Assembly (NCBI RefSeq): GCF_000422665.1
Contig: NZ_AUGM01000004.1
Location: 1-64,000, forward strand
DNA length: 64,000 nt
Direction of reading: 5' to 3'
Source: Ferrimonas senticii DSM 18821
GTDB taxonomy: Bacteria; Pseudomonadota; Gammaproteobacteria; Enterobacterales; Shewanellaceae
The notes under the pieces are model-generated. The model did not search any database. It saw only the letters and a program-made list of their open reading frames with translations, and was not told the DNA's origin. Within the stretch, counting starts at the first letter, position 1; the number at the start of each line of letters is the position of its first letter. Below are positions 28,471 to 38,912 of this stretch, one piece after another. The position numbers were made by a program, and so were the translations under genes.

Positions 28471-29439
28471 TTAGCTAGAGCGCTGCACGGCGATGTGAGC
28501 TAAGCCAATCAGCGCTTGCTTATAGTCGCTTTCTGGCAGGCAATCCAAGGCGGCAATCGCTTTGTTGGCTTCCTCTTCGGCACGCTGCATGGTGTATTCC
28601 AGAGAGCCCACTTGGTTGAGTGTGGCCACCACTGCATCGACTTCGTCGCAGCCACTGTTTTCAATGGCATCGCGGATCCGTTTGGCGTCGGCCTCTGACG
28701 CGTTAGCAATGGCGTGGATCAGCGGCAGGGTCGGTTTGCCCTCGGCCAGATCGTCGCCCAAATTTTTGCCCAGCTCTTCGGCATCGGCGGTGTAATCCAA
28801 GACGTCGTCGACCAATTGGAAGGCGGTGCCAAGGTAGCGACCGTAGTCACCCATAGCGGCACACATCGCCTCGTCGCAGCCTGCCATGACCGCTGGCAGG
28901 TGAGTGGCGGCTTCAAACAGACGCGCCGTCTTGCAGTAAATTACCTGCATGTAGCTTTCTTCGGTGGTATCGGCATCGTTGCAATTCATCAACTGCAGTA
29001 CCTCACCCTCGGCCAACACGTTGGCGGCCGCCGACAGATCTTTCATGACGTAGTGTGAGCCCAGATCCACCGCCATTTGGAACGAACGGGAGTAGAGGAA
29101 ATCTCCCACCAATACGCTGGCGCTGTTGCCGAATAAGGCATTGGCCGTCTCTCGACCGCGGCGCATGGTGGATTCGTCAACCACGTCGTCGTGCAGCAGG
29201 GTGGCGGTGTGGATAAATTCGATGATCGCCGCTAGCGTGGTGTGGCCATCACCTTGGTAATTTACTGCTCGGGCTGCCAATACCGCTAACAGTGGGCGCA
29301 GGCGTTTGCCGCCACCGCTGATGATGTAAAATGACAGTTGATTAATAAGCGCAACGTCGCTGTGCAGCTGTTGTTGGATGGTTTCGTTCACTTGCTGCAT
29401 ATCGTTGTTAGCAAGATCGCGGATGGCATTAAGATCCAT
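28471..29439 (-). CDS. ispB: Octaprenyl diphosphate synthase
   Basis: The 322-residue trans-prenyltransferase makes the C40 side chain of quinones. The first aspartate-rich motif is in LLHDDVVDESTMRRGR, the second in QLVDDVLDYTAD. GGKRLRPLL and GDFLYSRSF are conserved. The start MDLNAIRDLAN at 29439 matches the family; an upstream extension of 23 codons is unlikely. It is divergent from rplU, as in E. coli. Confidence 0.95.
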   Translation of the reverse strand: MDLNAIRDLANNDMQQVNETIQQQLHSDVALINQLSFYIISGGGKRLRPLLAVLAARAVNYQGDGHTTLAAIIEFIHTATLLHDDVVDESTMRRGRETANALFGNSASVLVGDFLYSRSFQMAVDLGSHYVMKDLSAAANVLAEGEVLQLMNCNDADTTEESYMQVIYCKTARLFEAATHLPAVMAGCDEAMCAAMGDYGRYLGTAFQLVDDVLDYTADAEELGKNLGDDLAEGKPTLPLIHAIANASEADAKRIRDAIENSGCDEVDAVVATLNQVGSLEYTMQRAEEEANKAIAALDCLPESDYKQALIGLAHIAVQRSS

Positions 29440-29596
29440 AAAAAGTCCCAGATTTTGGCAGCCACAGCGACGTAGACTGTGTAAGGTTATTTGGTAAGCA
29501 GGCCGCATTTTACTGAAAAACTGTCGGTGAACCAGATTGTTTGCTTGGAACTTTAGGTCGCCTCCGCAAAAGGGGGGATCTTTTTCAAAAGCACGC

Positions 29597-29625
29597 TTGC
29601 CTGTTTCCTGTTCATGCCGTAGAAT
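29597..29625 (+). promoter_or_regulatory. Promoter of rplU-rpmA, stringent-type discriminator
   Basis: TTGCCT and TAGAAT are separated by exactly 17 bases. The next bases, GCGCGCCC, form a GC-rich discriminator like those of promoters shut down by ppGpp. Confidence 0.8.
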
Positions 29626-29631
29626 GCGCGC

Positions 29632-29711
29632 CCATTGTCATACAGTTTTAGTCACACTCTGAGTGCGCCAAATTTATGCGCCAAATCGGGGTGTGAAATA
29701 CCGGAGTTTAT
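29632..29711 (+). promoter_or_regulatory. rplU leader with direct and inverted repeats
   Basis: The roughly 80-nt leader contains the direct repeat TGCGCCAAAT (29664 and 29677). It is flanked by TCACAC (29652) and GTGTGA (29691), which can pair. This could be an autogenous site for L21, but no known motif is matched. Confidence 0.4.
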
Positions 29712-30023
29712 ATGTACGCGGTTTTCCAAAGCGGCGGTAAGCAACACCGAGTTGCTGAAGGCCAGACCCTGCGTCTGGAGAAGTTGGACGTTGAAACTGG
29801 CGCAACCATCGAATTCGATCAGGTTCTGCTGGTAGCTAACGGCGAAGAAGTTAAAGTTGGCGCTCCTCTGGTTGAGGGCGGCAAAGTTGTTGCTGAAGTG
29901 GTTTCTCACGGTCGTGCCGACAAGGTTAAGATCGTTAAGTTCCGTCGTCGTAAGCACAGCCGTAAGCAGATGGGCCACCGTCAGTGGTTCACTGAAGTTA
30001 AAATTACTGGCATCAACGCTTAA
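29712..30023 (+). CDS. rplU: 50S ribosomal protein L21
   Basis: The 103-residue protein is the full length of bacterial L21. It starts [14 protein letters not shown] and contains the signature [16 protein letters not shown] near the end. It binds 23S rRNA. Codon use is strongly biased. It is followed 18 bases later by rpmA. Confidence 0.98.
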   Translation: MYAVFQSGGKQHRVAEGQTLRLEKLDVETGATIEFDQVLLVANGEEVKVGAPLVEGGKVVAEVVSHGRADKVKIVKFRRRKHSRKQMGHRQWFTEVKITGINA

Positions 30024-30041
30024 TTCTAGGAGTTACGAGAA

Positions 30042-30299
30042 ATGGCACACAAGAAAGCTGGTGGTTCTACCCGTAACGGTCGCGATTCAGAAGCTAAACG
30101 CCTAGGTGTTAAGCGCTTCGGCGGCGAGTCTGTTCTGGCAGGCAACATCATCGTTCGTCAACGTGGTACCAAGTTCCACGCTGGTGACAACGTAGGTTGC
30201 GGCAAAGACCACACCCTGTTTGCTACCGCAAACGGTAAGGTTCAGTTCGAAGTTAAAGGCAAGAACAACCGTAAATACGTAAGCATCATCGCTGAGTAA
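30042..30299 (+). CDS. rpmA: 50S ribosomal protein L27
   Basis: The 85-residue protein has the L27 start [16 protein letters not shown], whose N-terminal tail reaches the peptidyl-transferase centre, and the signature [17 protein letters not shown]. It is cotranscribed with rplU and followed by a terminator before obgE. Confidence 0.98.
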   Translation: MAHKKAGGSTRNGRDSEAKRLGVKRFGGESVLAGNIIVRQRGTKFHAGDNVGCGKDHTLFATANGKVQFEVKGKNNRKYVSIIAE

Positions 30300-30320
30300 T
30301 ACGGCTTGCTAATCGAGCTA

Positions 30321-30348
30321 AAAAAGCCCCGCCTTGGCGGGGCTTTTT
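30321..30348 (+). terminator. Terminator of rplU-rpmA
   Basis: AAAAAGCCCCGCC and GGCGGGGCTTTTT form a long stem around TT/TTGG, ending in a T run. Since obgE starts 114 bases later, read-through or a separate promoter must serve it. Confidence 0.88.
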
Positions 30349-30382
30349 GCATAATGGGATATACTCTATCCATTACGTAAAA

Positions 30383-30448
30383 GAACCATATCGACAGCGT
30401 ACTCATGACCGCGTGCAGTGACGGTCACGCGCGCTGCCGATATGGTTC
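30383..30448 (+). promoter_or_regulatory. obgE leader: 66-bp near-perfect palindrome
   Basis: GAACCATATCGACAGCG (30383-30399) and CGCTGCCGATATGGTTC (30432-30448) pair at 16 of 17 positions. Inside lies a second stem, TGACCG/CGGTCA (30406-30427). The fold ends three bases before the obgE ribosome binding site (AGGAACG). A -10-like TATACT at 30360-30365 would start transcription just before it, so the leader would be almost entirely this hairpin. It is not a terminator, as there is no T run. Confidence 0.7.
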
Positions 30449-30452
30449 GTAG

Positions 30453-31625
<1,173 letters not shown>

Positions 31626-31639
31626 TACCAACCAAACTG

Positions 31640-31750
31640 ATTGTGTGGTTGCTACTGCTAGCCTAAACCGTTCCATTCTGTGTTGTTCAACTTACTGTTA
31701 GAACCCGCTAGCAGTCGCGTTGAACGCCTTGATTGAAACGGTTTAATCTG
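31640..31750 (+). other. obgE-folA gap, inverted-repeat cluster
   Basis: Three inverted repeats interleave here: CTGCTAGC (31655) with GCTAGCAG (31707), TAAACCGTT (31664) with AACGGTTTA (31737), and TTCAAC (31686) with GTTGAA (31719). No coding potential is evident. They precede and partly overlap the promoter for the folA leader. Confidence 0.4.
31720..31749 (+). promoter_or_regulatory. Predicted sigma-70 promoter upstream of folA
   Basis: TTGAAC and TAATCT are separated by 18 bases. Transcription would start near 31756, about 130 bases before folA. Confidence 0.55.
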
Positions 31751-31755
31751 CGCAT

Positions 31756-31862
31756 TAGTCTGCTCACACCACCAGTATGGCTGGCATAAGATCATGAATT
31801 AGCTCTGAAATACGAGCTGGTTTATGCGAAAGTAGGGCGCCCCAATTGGGGCGCCCTTTTTT
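31756..31862 (+). ncRNA. Candidate attenuator leader of folA, or a small RNA
   Basis: The predicted transcript of about 105 nt holds a small CCAG/CTGG hairpin (31772-31784), then a nested hairpin (GCATAA 31784 with TTATGC 31822, and AGCTC with GAGCT inside). It ends in an intrinsic terminator. The terminator lies 22 bases before the folA start, so folA is either read through (attenuation) or transcribed from a promoter that overlaps it. No known riboswitch class is recognised. Confidence 0.5.
31834..31862 (+). terminator. Strong terminator just before folA
   Basis: AGGGCGCCCC and GGGGCGCCCT form a perfect 10-bp GC-rich stem with an AATT loop and six T residues. It could end obgE transcripts or act as the folA attenuator. 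Confidence 0.9.
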
Positions 31863-31884
31863 GTTTAGCGTAGGGAACCTGACG

Positions 31885-32379
31885 ATGAAGCTAGCGATGA
31901 TCGCTTGTATGGCCGCCAACCGAGTGATCGGCAAAGATAACCAGATGCCGTGGCACCTACCGGCGGATCTGGCCCACTTTAAGGCTACCACCCTGGGTAA
32001 GCCGGTGGTGATGGGGCGCAAGACCTATGAGTCGATTGGCCGACCGCTACCGGGGCGGCATAACATTGTGATTACTCGCCAAAGCGATTATCAAGTTGAA
32101 GGTATCACCGTGGTGCCTTCAATTGCCGCAGCGATGGCCGCTGCTGGCGAGGTTGAAGAGCTAATGGTGATTGGTGGCGGTCAACTGTATAACACGCTAC
32201 TGCCGCAAGCCGACCGTCTCTATCTAACCTTGGTCGATGCCGAACTTGATGGCGATACCTACTTTCCGGCATGGCAGCCAGCGCAGTGGCAAGAGGTAAG
32301 CAGCGAAGTTCGTTTGGCGGATGACCGCAACCCTTATTCGATGCGCTTTGTTTGCTTGCAGCGGCTGTCAAAAGATTGA
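31885..32379 (+). CDS. folA: Dihydrofolate reductase
   Basis: The 164-residue enzyme reduces dihydrofolate to tetrahydrofolate with NADPH. Conserved parts are MIACMAANRVIGKDNQMPWHLPADL, with the active-site acid in LPADL, GRKTYESIG for NADPH, and the MVIGGGQLY turn. The start at 31885 matches the family. A longer frame would begin inside the terminator and is rejected. It appears to be a single gene unit with an unusual upstream region. Confidence 0.96.
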   Translation: MKLAMIACMAANRVIGKDNQMPWHLPADLAHFKATTLGKPVVMGRKTYESIGRPLPGRHNIVITRQSDYQVEGITVVPSIAAAMAAAGEVEELMVIGGGQLYNTLLPQADRLYLTLVDAELDGDTYFPAWQPAQWQEVSSEVRLADDRNPYSMRFVCLQRLSKD

Positions 32380-32522
32380 CGATTTGCTGCCGATTTGGTT
32401 TTTTTTGGTTGTTCAGTGTCGCCAGATGATCCAAATCAAGGACGATTAAACTAGCCCGTCGGCCGTTGCCAGTTTGTGATAAATAAGTGCCGTATATATC
32501 GAAAATGCCATGGAGATAGGCG

Positions 32523-34145
32523 ATGCGGATGACTATGAGCATTAGGGCAAAGATTGCCCTAATGACCGCGATGGCGATGGGTGTGCTGGCGGTGTTGTCG
32601 TCGGTGACTTGGCTGGCGTTAGAACGTAATAGCCAAGCGGTGATTCAGATCCAGACGGTAGAATACCCAGGGTTGCAGGCGGCCAGTTTGACCGAGATGC
32701 GCATGCAGCAGGCGGCAGAGCGCTTTGATGTGGCGGTATCCACCGGTGATGCGGAGCTGCTGCAGGCCAATCAACAGTTGCTGGAACAGATCCAAGGTAA
32801 CATCCGCCAACAACAACAGTTGGTCGGCGAAGCTGAATCCGAGCAGTTGCAACTGCTACTAACGCGGATCGAAAGCTATTTTAGCAACGCTAACCAGCTG
32901 GCGGCCTCGTTGATTGCCGGTACCGCAGACTTTGCGCTGATTGGCACCAAAGCGCAGCAAAATGCCAGTTTGCTGGAGGGGATCCAGGCGCAGTTAGCAG
33001 GGCAGTATCAGCAGCAAACCAGCCGGTTTGAGCAGACCGTCAGCGAACTGGAGCAGCAAAATGCCAGCAGTGCCCAAGGGGTGTTGATCGCTTGTATTGC
33101 CACCGCTGGGGTGATTTTGGTGCTGGGGATTGGGTTGGCGCAGACCACCCGCCACAACCTCGCCGTGGTCACCGCCAAGCTGCAAGCGATTGCTAGCGGC
33201 GATGGTGATCTGACCGCCCATATTGATTACCAGCGCAATGATGAAATTGCGCCATTGGTGGCACACATCAATCAGTTTATTGGCACCTTGCATGGCAATA
33301 TCAAAGCCATTGTCGATAACACCCACAGCCTCGAGCAGGTCTCGCAGTCGTTGCAGCAGGGTAATCAGGCGACCTTAGTGGCCTCTCAACAACAATTGGA
33401 TGGCATCGATGAGGTGGCGCTGGCGGTGTCACAGATGTCCAGCGCCGCGCAAGAGATTGCTGGCAATGCCAACGATACAGCGCAAGCGATGGAAGCGGCC
33501 GCAAGCCTGTCGCAACAGGGCAATCAGTTTGTTCACCAAACCATAGAAGCGATGCATCTGCTGGTCACCGACGTGCAGCAGGTGTCTGCCGTGGTCGATA
33601 CCTTGAATCGCAGCACTCGCGATGCTGAATCAATCCTTGATGCCATCAATGCCATTGCCGAACAGACCAATCTATTAGCCCTGAATGCCGCAATTGAAGC
33701 GGCTCGTGCTGGCGAGCAAGGGCGCGGCTTTGCCGTGGTGGCCGATGAGGTGCGCACGCTTGCGTCGCGCACCCAAAGTTCGACCAAGGAGATCCAGCAG
33801 GTGTTGGCGCAACTGCAGCAGCAAGCTGATGCGGCGATGACCATCATCAACGGCAGTGTCAGCAGTGCTGAGCAGTGCACAGCGCAAAGCGCGCAAGCGG
33901 AGCAAGCGCTGCAACAGGTGCAGCGTAATGTCGCCGACGTTGCCGATCGTAATGCGCGCATCGCCACTGCCACTGAGGAACAAGGGCAAAGCACCCAACA
34001 GATCGATCATCATCTACAGCAACTCAGTGCGATGGCGCGTAATACGGCCGACAACATCGACGCCGTCGACAAAGCGGTCGGTACTATTGGCCAAATCGGA
34101 GGGCAACTGGCGGCGGTGACCAGCCAATTTAAGATCAACGGCTAA
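32523..34145 (+). CDS. Methyl-accepting chemotaxis protein
   Basis: The 540-residue chemoreceptor has a membrane helix at about 9-31, a helical periplasmic domain (about 32-185), and a second membrane helix at about 186-207. HAMP follows, then a long cytoplasmic coiled coil with the highly conserved tip [21 protein letters not shown] near 378. It signals to CheA and CheW. The periplasmic part is glutamine-rich and four-helix-bundle-like; its ligand is unknown. It precedes a porin-like gene and a phosphate-binding-protein-like gene on the same strand. Confidence 0.92.
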   Translation: MRMTMSIRAKIALMTAMAMGVLAVLSSVTWLALERNSQAVIQIQTVEYPGLQAASLTEMRMQQAAERFDVAVSTGDAELLQANQQLLEQIQGNIRQQQQLVGEAESEQLQLLLTRIESYFSNANQLAASLIAGTADFALIGTKAQQNASLLEGIQAQLAGQYQQQTSRFEQTVSELEQQNASSAQGVLIACIATAGVILVLGIGLAQTTRHNLAVVTAKLQAIASGDGDLTAHIDYQRNDEIAPLVAHINQFIGTLHGNIKAIVDNTHSLEQVSQSLQQGNQATLVASQQQLDGIDEVALAVSQMSSAAQEIAGNANDTAQAMEAAASLSQQGNQFVHQTIEAMHLLVTDVQQVSAVVDTLNRSTRDAESILDAINAIAEQTNLLALNAAIEAARAGEQGRGFAVVADEVRTLASRTQSSTKEIQQVLAQLQQQADAAMTIINGSVSSAEQCTAQSAQAEQALQQVQRNVADVADRNARIATATEEQGQSTQQIDHHLQQLSAMARNTADNIDAVDKAVGTIGQIGGQLAAVTSQFKING

Positions 34146-34266
34146 CTACGAAACGGATTTCAATTAAACCAACTTGATTCAATCGGTGGTCAAGCTAGTG
34201 CGGCTTTTGCCTGCAGCAGCTATCAAACGTTGAGTTAAATTGGTGGTTCAAGCAAAGGAAGCAACA

Positions 34267-35397
34267 ATGATAACAAAGAGCGTAATAGCAGCAGCGGTGT
34301 GTGCCTCGCTGTGCTCCGCAGCGGCCAGCGCGGCCAGTCTGGATAATTTGAAAATCAGTGGCTACGGCACTGTCGGCATTGGCATTGCCAGTAATGATGC
34401 CGGCTACGCCGATTACGACAGTGACATCGCCGCGAATCCCGACAGCAAAGTGGGTTTGCAATTTGATTTCGCGGTTAATGATCGGGTTAATTTCACCACT
34501 CAGTTGGTGGCTAAGGGCAAATACGATTTCGAGCCCGATATTGAAGTGGCTTACGTCAGTTATGACGCGGAATTGTTGACCGTGCGCGCCGGTAAGTTAC
34601 GAGCGCCAATCTTCATGTACTCCGATTACGTTGATATCGGTTACAGCTACCCAATGCTGCGACCTTCGGAAGAGGTCTACGGCGGCCTCGATGTAAATAC
34701 CATCACTGGCTTAGATCTGTTGTTACCACTGGAACTTGGCAATACCAACCTGTTGCTGCAAACCTCGTTTGGTAACACCTACGTCCGTGAAGAGGAGTCT
34801 CAATTCGGCAAAGTGGATGTCGATAATGTTATCGGTGTTGCCGCCAACTGGTACGTAGGCGATTGGACTTTCCGCGCCTCGTACACCCAAGGTACTTTGG
34901 GCTGGAGCCAACCGGGAATGACTGGCATAACTGAAGTCGACCGGCTCAACGCGGCGATTCACGCTTTATTAGATGGACAAGACACCTCATTTACCTCTTT
35001 GGGTCTGCAATACAACGATGGGGTGTGGTTGCTGAATGCTGAGGCGATGCGCCATATCGCCGATGGCGAATACTGGGACAGCGACGGCGTATCGGTGCTG
35101 CTTGGCCGCCAATTTGGCAGCGTAACCCCGTACATCGCTGCCGGTTGGACCGAGACCACCGACGATGACAAACGTGCTAATCCGACCATATTCCAAGGCG
35201 AGCTTGCTGATTATCAACGGTTATCTTATTCCGTTGGCGCTCGTTGGGATTTGATGCGTAATGTCGCGCTAAAAGCCGATCTTACCTACGCCGATTACCA
35301 AGATACCTTTGGTGGCGTAAATGCCAATACTGATGGTGCGACTATCTTTGAAGATGACACCGTCGTCTACACCGTTGCGGTTGATTTCGTATTTTAA
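34267..35397 (+). CDS. Porin-like outer-membrane beta-barrel protein
   Basis: The 376-residue protein has a signal peptide (about 1-22, ending ASA), then LKISGYGTVGIGIAS. It carries many alternating strands and ends in the aromatic sequence YTVAVDFVF, the usual barrel terminus. It contains no lipobox. It resembles general or anion-type porins (OprP-like families), but I cannot name a substrate. AAGGAAG precedes the ATG at 34267. The next gene starts 10 bases after its stop. Confidence 0.78.
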   Translation: MITKSVIAAAVCASLCSAAASAASLDNLKISGYGTVGIGIASNDAGYADYDSDIAANPDSKVGLQFDFAVNDRVNFTTQLVAKGKYDFEPDIEVAYVSYDAELLTVRAGKLRAPIFMYSDYVDIGYSYPMLRPSEEVYGGLDVNTITGLDLLLPLELGNTNLLLQTSFGNTYVREEESQFGKVDVDNVIGVAANWYVGDWTFRASYTQGTLGWSQPGMTGITEVDRLNAAIHALLDGQDTSFTSLGLQYNDGVWLLNAEAMRHIADGEYWDSDGVSVLLGRQFGSVTPYIAAGWTETTDDDKRANPTIFQGELADYQRLSYSVGARWDLMRNVALKADLTYADYQDTFGGVNANTDGATIFEDDTVVYTVAVDFVF

Positions 35398-35407
35398 GGA
35401 GTAAGTG

Positions 35408-35818
35408 ATGAACAAGGTTATTGGTGCCGCATTGCTTGCACTGTTTACGTCGTTACCGGCGCTGGCTGGGGTGGTGGTGATTGGTCACTCAGAGGGCGCG
35501 GCCACCATCGATAAAGAGACGGTTACCAAGCTGTTTTTGGGAAAGACGACTCGGTTTAATGGCGCCACCGTGAAACTGTTTGAGCTCAGCGAAGGCAGCA
35601 GTGAGCGACAGGCATTCCATGCCGCCACCACCGGTCGCAGCGATGCTCAATTGCAGTCCAACTGGTCACGGCTAGTGTTCAGCGGTAAGGCGCAGGCGCC
35701 AGTGGTGCAAGAGGATGCCGCGGCAATGATTAGCGCCGTTGCCGGTACCCCCAATGCCATTGGTTATGTCGATGAAGCGGCGGTCAGCGATGACGTAAAA
35801 GTGCTGCTGAAGCTGTAA
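35408..35818 (+). CDS. Small PstS-like periplasmic binding protein
   Basis: The 136-residue protein has a signal peptide (about 1-20, ending ALA). The mature part (VVVIGHSEGAATIDKETVTKLFLGK, then AAMISAVAGTPNAIGYVDE) matches the phosphate-binding protein-like family (PBP_like_2). It is much shorter than full PstS (over 300 residues), so it is a single lobe. No ABC transporter genes accompany it. It is probably coexpressed with the porin-like gene. Its ligand is unknown. Confidence 0.75.
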   Translation: MNKVIGAALLALFTSLPALAGVVVIGHSEGAATIDKETVTKLFLGKTTRFNGATVKLFELSEGSSERQAFHAATTGRSDAQLQSNWSRLVFSGKAQAPVVQEDAAAMISAVAGTPNAIGYVDEAAVSDDVKVLLKL

Positions 35819-35836
35819 AACGATTGCCGTTAAGAT

Positions 35837-35876
35837 AAAAAATGCCCCGCAGGTAATTCTGCGGGGCGTTTTTTTG
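35837..35876. terminator. Terminator between PstS-like gene and apaH
   Basis: TGCCCCGCAG and CTGCGGGGCG form a stem around GTAATT, with A and T runs on both sides. It sits in a convergent gap. Confidence 0.88.
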
Positions 35877-35881
35877 TTGGT

Positions 35882-36742
35882 TTACAACTGCTGCTGTTCT
35901 ACCGTGCCGCCACCGGCGGGGATCAGGTATTTGGCGTTGTGTTCGGCGTGCCAGATGCACAGATGCCCACCCCAGCAACAGCCCATATCCAGCCCCAGTG
36001 CATTGGCGTGGTTGGTTTGCCCCAGCAGGGCTGCCCAGTGACCAAACACCAGACGGTGCTGTGGCAGGGTTTGATGATTGGGGTAGGTAAACCATGGAAT
36101 GTTGTCGCTGCTGGTTGGCTCTGCCATTTGCGGAGAGGTTTTATCCTCAAATTCCAAGCTGCCGTCCGGCCGCAGGTAGCGCATCCGGGTAAAGGCGTTG
36201 ACGGTAAACGTGGCGCGCTCATACAGCGGCGCGTGTGGATCGTCGCTATCGGGCTTGTCGCCGTACATTTGCTGGCAAAAATCGAGGTAGTCATCGCCGC
36301 GCAAGATTGCTGCAGCTTCCGCAGCGCGGCTGCGAGCGATGGCTAAGTCCCACTGCGGTGGCAGACCGGCGTGGGTCATCACCACATTGTGCTGTGAGCA
36401 TTCGCGCAGCAGCGGTTGTTGCCGTAGCCAGTGGATCAGCTCGGGCAGATCGGTGGCTGCCAGTAACGCTTCCTGCCGGTCGCGGCGGCTGCCTTTTTTC
36501 AGGCCTGCGGCAACGCAGAACAGGTGCAAGTCGTGGTTACCTAGGACAACCTTGGCGTGTTCACCTAACGACTTTAAGTAGCGCAAGGTGGCGAGGGAGT
36601 CGGGGCCGCGGGAGATAAGATCGCCGCACACCCAAAGATAATCACGAGTTGGCTCGAAGTTGAGATGACTCAGCAGCTGTTGCAGTTCCAGCAGACAGCC
36701 TTGGATATCACCGACAAACAGGTTTTGAACGGAGTTGGACAT
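35882..36742 (-). CDS. apaH: Diadenosine tetraphosphatase ApaH
   Basis: The 286-residue metallophosphatase splits Ap4A into two ADP. It carries the family motifs GDIQGC, VCGDLISRGPDSL and VLGNHDLH. The Q in GDIQGC, in place of the usual H, is common in ApaH of related bacteria. It is the last gene of lptD-surA-pdxA-rsmA-apaG-apaH. ATG at 36742 is chosen; the codon before it is TTG. Confidence 0.95.
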   Translation of the reverse strand: MSNSVQNLFVGDIQGCLLELQQLLSHLNFEPTRDYLWVCGDLISRGPDSLATLRYLKSLGEHAKVVLGNHDLHLFCVAAGLKKGSRRDRQEALLAATDLPELIHWLRQQPLLRECSQHNVVMTHAGLPPQWDLAIARSRAAEAAAILRGDDYLDFCQQMYGDKPDSDDPHAPLYERATFTVNAFTRMRYLRPDGSLEFEDKTSPQMAEPTSSDNIPWFTYPNHQTLPQHRLVFGHWAALLGQTNHANALGLDMGCCWGGHLCIWHAEHNAKYLIPAGGGTVEQQQL

Positions 36743-36757
36743 CAAGTAGCAGAGGCT

Positions 36758-37117
36758 CTAGTGCAATGCGCCGGGCTGGCACAGTTGGAATGGGGCGATG
36801 GGAGAGTTAAAGGCGCCGTTGGCACCAGTAAGCTGGTAGTGGCCTTGCATCAGCCCAATCGGGGTTTCCAGTACCACCGCACTGCGGTAGCTGAAGCTGT
36901 CATTGGCGGCAATGGTCGGGGTTTGCCCGACCACGCCAACGCCATCGACTTCGGTCTGTTTGCCGTTGCCGTCGGTGATCAGCCAGTAGCGCCGTTGCAG
37001 GGTAACGGGCTGATCAAAGTCGTTGTGGATCTCAATCTGGTAGTGGAACACATACTGCCCTTGTGCCGGCTCAGAGTGCTCTGGCTGATACTCGGTGGCG
37101 ATTGAGATCCGCAGCAT
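36758..37117 (-). CDS. apaG: ApaG protein
   Basis: The 119-residue beta-sandwich protein has the family blocks YVFHYQIEIHND, RYWLITDGNGK and VVGQTPTI, with YRSAVVLETPIG near the end. Its role in bacteria is not settled; it binds metal and phosphate compounds in some species. It lies between rsmA and apaH with short gaps (5 and 15 bases). Confidence 0.94.
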   Translation of the reverse strand: MLRISIATEYQPEHSEPAQGQYVFHYQIEIHNDFDQPVTLQRRYWLITDGNGKQTEVDGVGVVGQTPTIAANDSFSYRSAVVLETPIGLMQGHYQLTGANGAFNSPIAPFQLCQPGALH

Positions 37118-37122
37118 CGGGG

Positions 37123-37929
37123 TTAGCCCTTGCGACGACTGATGTGGTTCGCCATCGCTACGAACTCTGGCACGCTGATGTTTTCCGGACGCAGAGTTGG
37201 GTCGATCCCCAGTTCGGCGAACTCCTCGTCGTTCAGCTGACCTTTGAGGTTGTTGCGCAGGGTCTTACGGCGCATCGCAAACGCGGAAGCCACCAGTTTT
37301 TCCAGCTGACGAATGTCATCCGCCGGGTATGGTTTGACTTCGTGTGGCACCAAGCGAACCACCGCAGAGTCCACTTTTGGCGGCGGAGTAAAGCAGCCTG
37401 GTGGTACTTCCAGTACTGGCATGGTTTTGCAGTAGTACTGCGCCATTACGGTTAGGCGACCGTAGTTCTTATGGCCAGGGCCAGCACACAGACGCTCTAC
37501 CACCTCTTTTTGCAGCATAAAGTGCATGCTGGCCATGTTGTCCACGGTTTCAAACAGGTGGAACATCAGTGGGGTGGAGATGTTGTACGGCAGGTTGCCG
37601 AACACCTTCATCTTTTTGCCTTCTTCCGCCAGCGAACTGAAGTCGAACTTCAAGGCGTCGCCTTCGTGGATCACCAGACGGGTGCCCCAACGTGGCTGGT
37701 GGCGCAGGCGTTCGGCCAAGTCGCGGTCCAACTCGACCACGTTCAGGCGTTCTACCTGTTCCGCCACTGGCTGGGTTAGGGCGCCAAGGCCAGGGCCGAT
37801 CTCGACCAAGGTGTGGTTGTTGTCTGGGCTGATGGCACCGACGATGCGATCGATGACGTTCATGTCATGCAGGAAGTTTTGCCCAAACCGCTTACGGGCG
37901 CGGTGCCCCATGTGAATGTTATTGCTCAT
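37123..37929 (-). CDS. rsmA: 16S rRNA dimethyladenosine transferase RsmA (KsgA)
   Basis: The 268-residue methyltransferase modifies the two adjacent adenosines of helix 45 in 16S rRNA. It has [11 protein letters not shown] at the start, the AdoMet motif [10 protein letters not shown] near 42, and the catalytic NLPYNIST motif near 113. Its start overlaps the pdxA stop by four bases (ATGA). Confidence 0.97.
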   Translation of the reverse strand: MSNNIHMGHRARKRFGQNFLHDMNVIDRIVGAISPDNNHTLVEIGPGLGALTQPVAEQVERLNVVELDRDLAERLRHQPRWGTRLVIHEGDALKFDFSSLAEEGKKMKVFGNLPYNISTPLMFHLFETVDNMASMHFMLQKEVVERLCAGPGHKNYGRLTVMAQYYCKTMPVLEVPPGCFTPPPKVDSAVVRLVPHEVKPYPADDIRQLEKLVASAFAMRRKTLRNNLKGQLNDEEFAELGIDPTLRPENISVPEFVAMANHISRRKG

Positions 37930-38912
37930 GAATGTTGATTGCTCGCTAGCTCGATGGCTTTGCGTAAGGCGACCTTCAGACTGCCTGCGTCGGCTTGGCC
38001 TGTGCCAGCCAAGTCGAGGGCGGTACCGTGGTCGACGGAAGTACGGATAAAGGGCAGTCCCAGCGTGATATTCAGCGACTGGCCAAAGCCTTTGTATTTT
38101 AGCACCGGAAGCCCCTGATCATGGTACATCGCCAGCACCGCGTCGGCGTGGTCGAGGTATTTCGGTTGGAACAGGGTATCCGCGGGTAGCGGTCCGGTTA
38201 GCAACATTCCTTCGCTGCGCAGGGCGTTCAGAGTCGGTTCGATGATGTCGATCTCTTCGCGCCCTAAGTGGCCGCCCTCACCAGCGTGAGGGTTAAGGCC
38301 GCACACCAAGATCCGCGGTTGCTGGCAGGCAAACTTGCGCTGCAGATCGTGGTGCAGAATTCGGATCACTTTTTCCAGCCGCTCTGGGGTGATCGCCTTG
38401 GCAACGTAGGCCAAGGGGATATGGGTGGTCACGAGTGCCACCTGTAGCCCTTCGGTGGCCAACATCATCACCACATCCTGACACCCTGCCTGTTGGGCAA
38501 AGTATTCGGTATGGCCAGAAAACGGCACTCCGGCTTGGTTGATGATCCCTTTGTGGACCGGACCGGTCACCACCGCGGCAAATTCGCCACTTAGGTTGCG
38601 TTCGCTGGCAAAGCGCAGGGTTTCCACCACATAAGCGGCGTTGGCTTCGTCTAATTGGCCGACGTTGCAAGGTGCCGCTAGCGCCGTTGGCGCGATAGTC
38701 AGGGTACCGGCTTGCTGCGGCCGTGGCGCCTGACTGGGCTGGTAGGGTTGCAGTGTTAACGGCAACCCAAGCTGCTTCGCCCGCTGGCTCAGCAGCTCTG
38801 GATCGGCGCACACCACTAGCTCAACCGGCCACGCTTGTTGGGCAATTTGCACCGCCAAGTCCGGTCCGATCCCCGCAGGTTCACCTGGGGTGAGCGCAAT
38901 CCGAATGGTCAT
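37926..38912 (-). CDS. pdxA: 4-hydroxythreonine-4-phosphate dehydrogenase PdxA
   Basis: The 328-residue enzyme serves vitamin B6 synthesis. It opens [14 protein letters not shown] and carries the metal ligands in VTTHIPL, the [13 protein letters not shown] segment and the [12 protein letters not shown] motif. The ATG at 38912 overlaps the surA stop by four bases. A longer frame reading into surA is rejected. Confidence 0.96.
   Translation of the reverse strand: MTIRIALTPGEPAGIGPDLAVQIAQQAWPVELVVCADPELLSQRAKQLGLPLTLQPYQPSQAPRPQQAGTLTIAPTALAAPCNVGQLDEANAAYVVETLRFASERNLSGEFAAVVTGPVHKGIINQAGVPFSGHTEYFAQQAGCQDVVMMLATEGLQVALVTTHIPLAYVAKAITPERLEKVIRILHHDLQRKFACQQPRILVCGLNPHAGEGGHLGREEIDIIEPTLNALRSEGMLLTGPLPADTLFQPKYLDHADAVLAMYHDQGLPVLKYKGFGQSLNITLGLPFIRTSVDHGTALDLAGTGQADAGSLKVALRKAIELASNQHS

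Noticed and set aside
32430..32500. Flagellar sigma-28 promoter for the chemoreceptor
   Set aside because: TAAA and GCCG boxes are present but the spacing is too short (11 instead of 15 bases).
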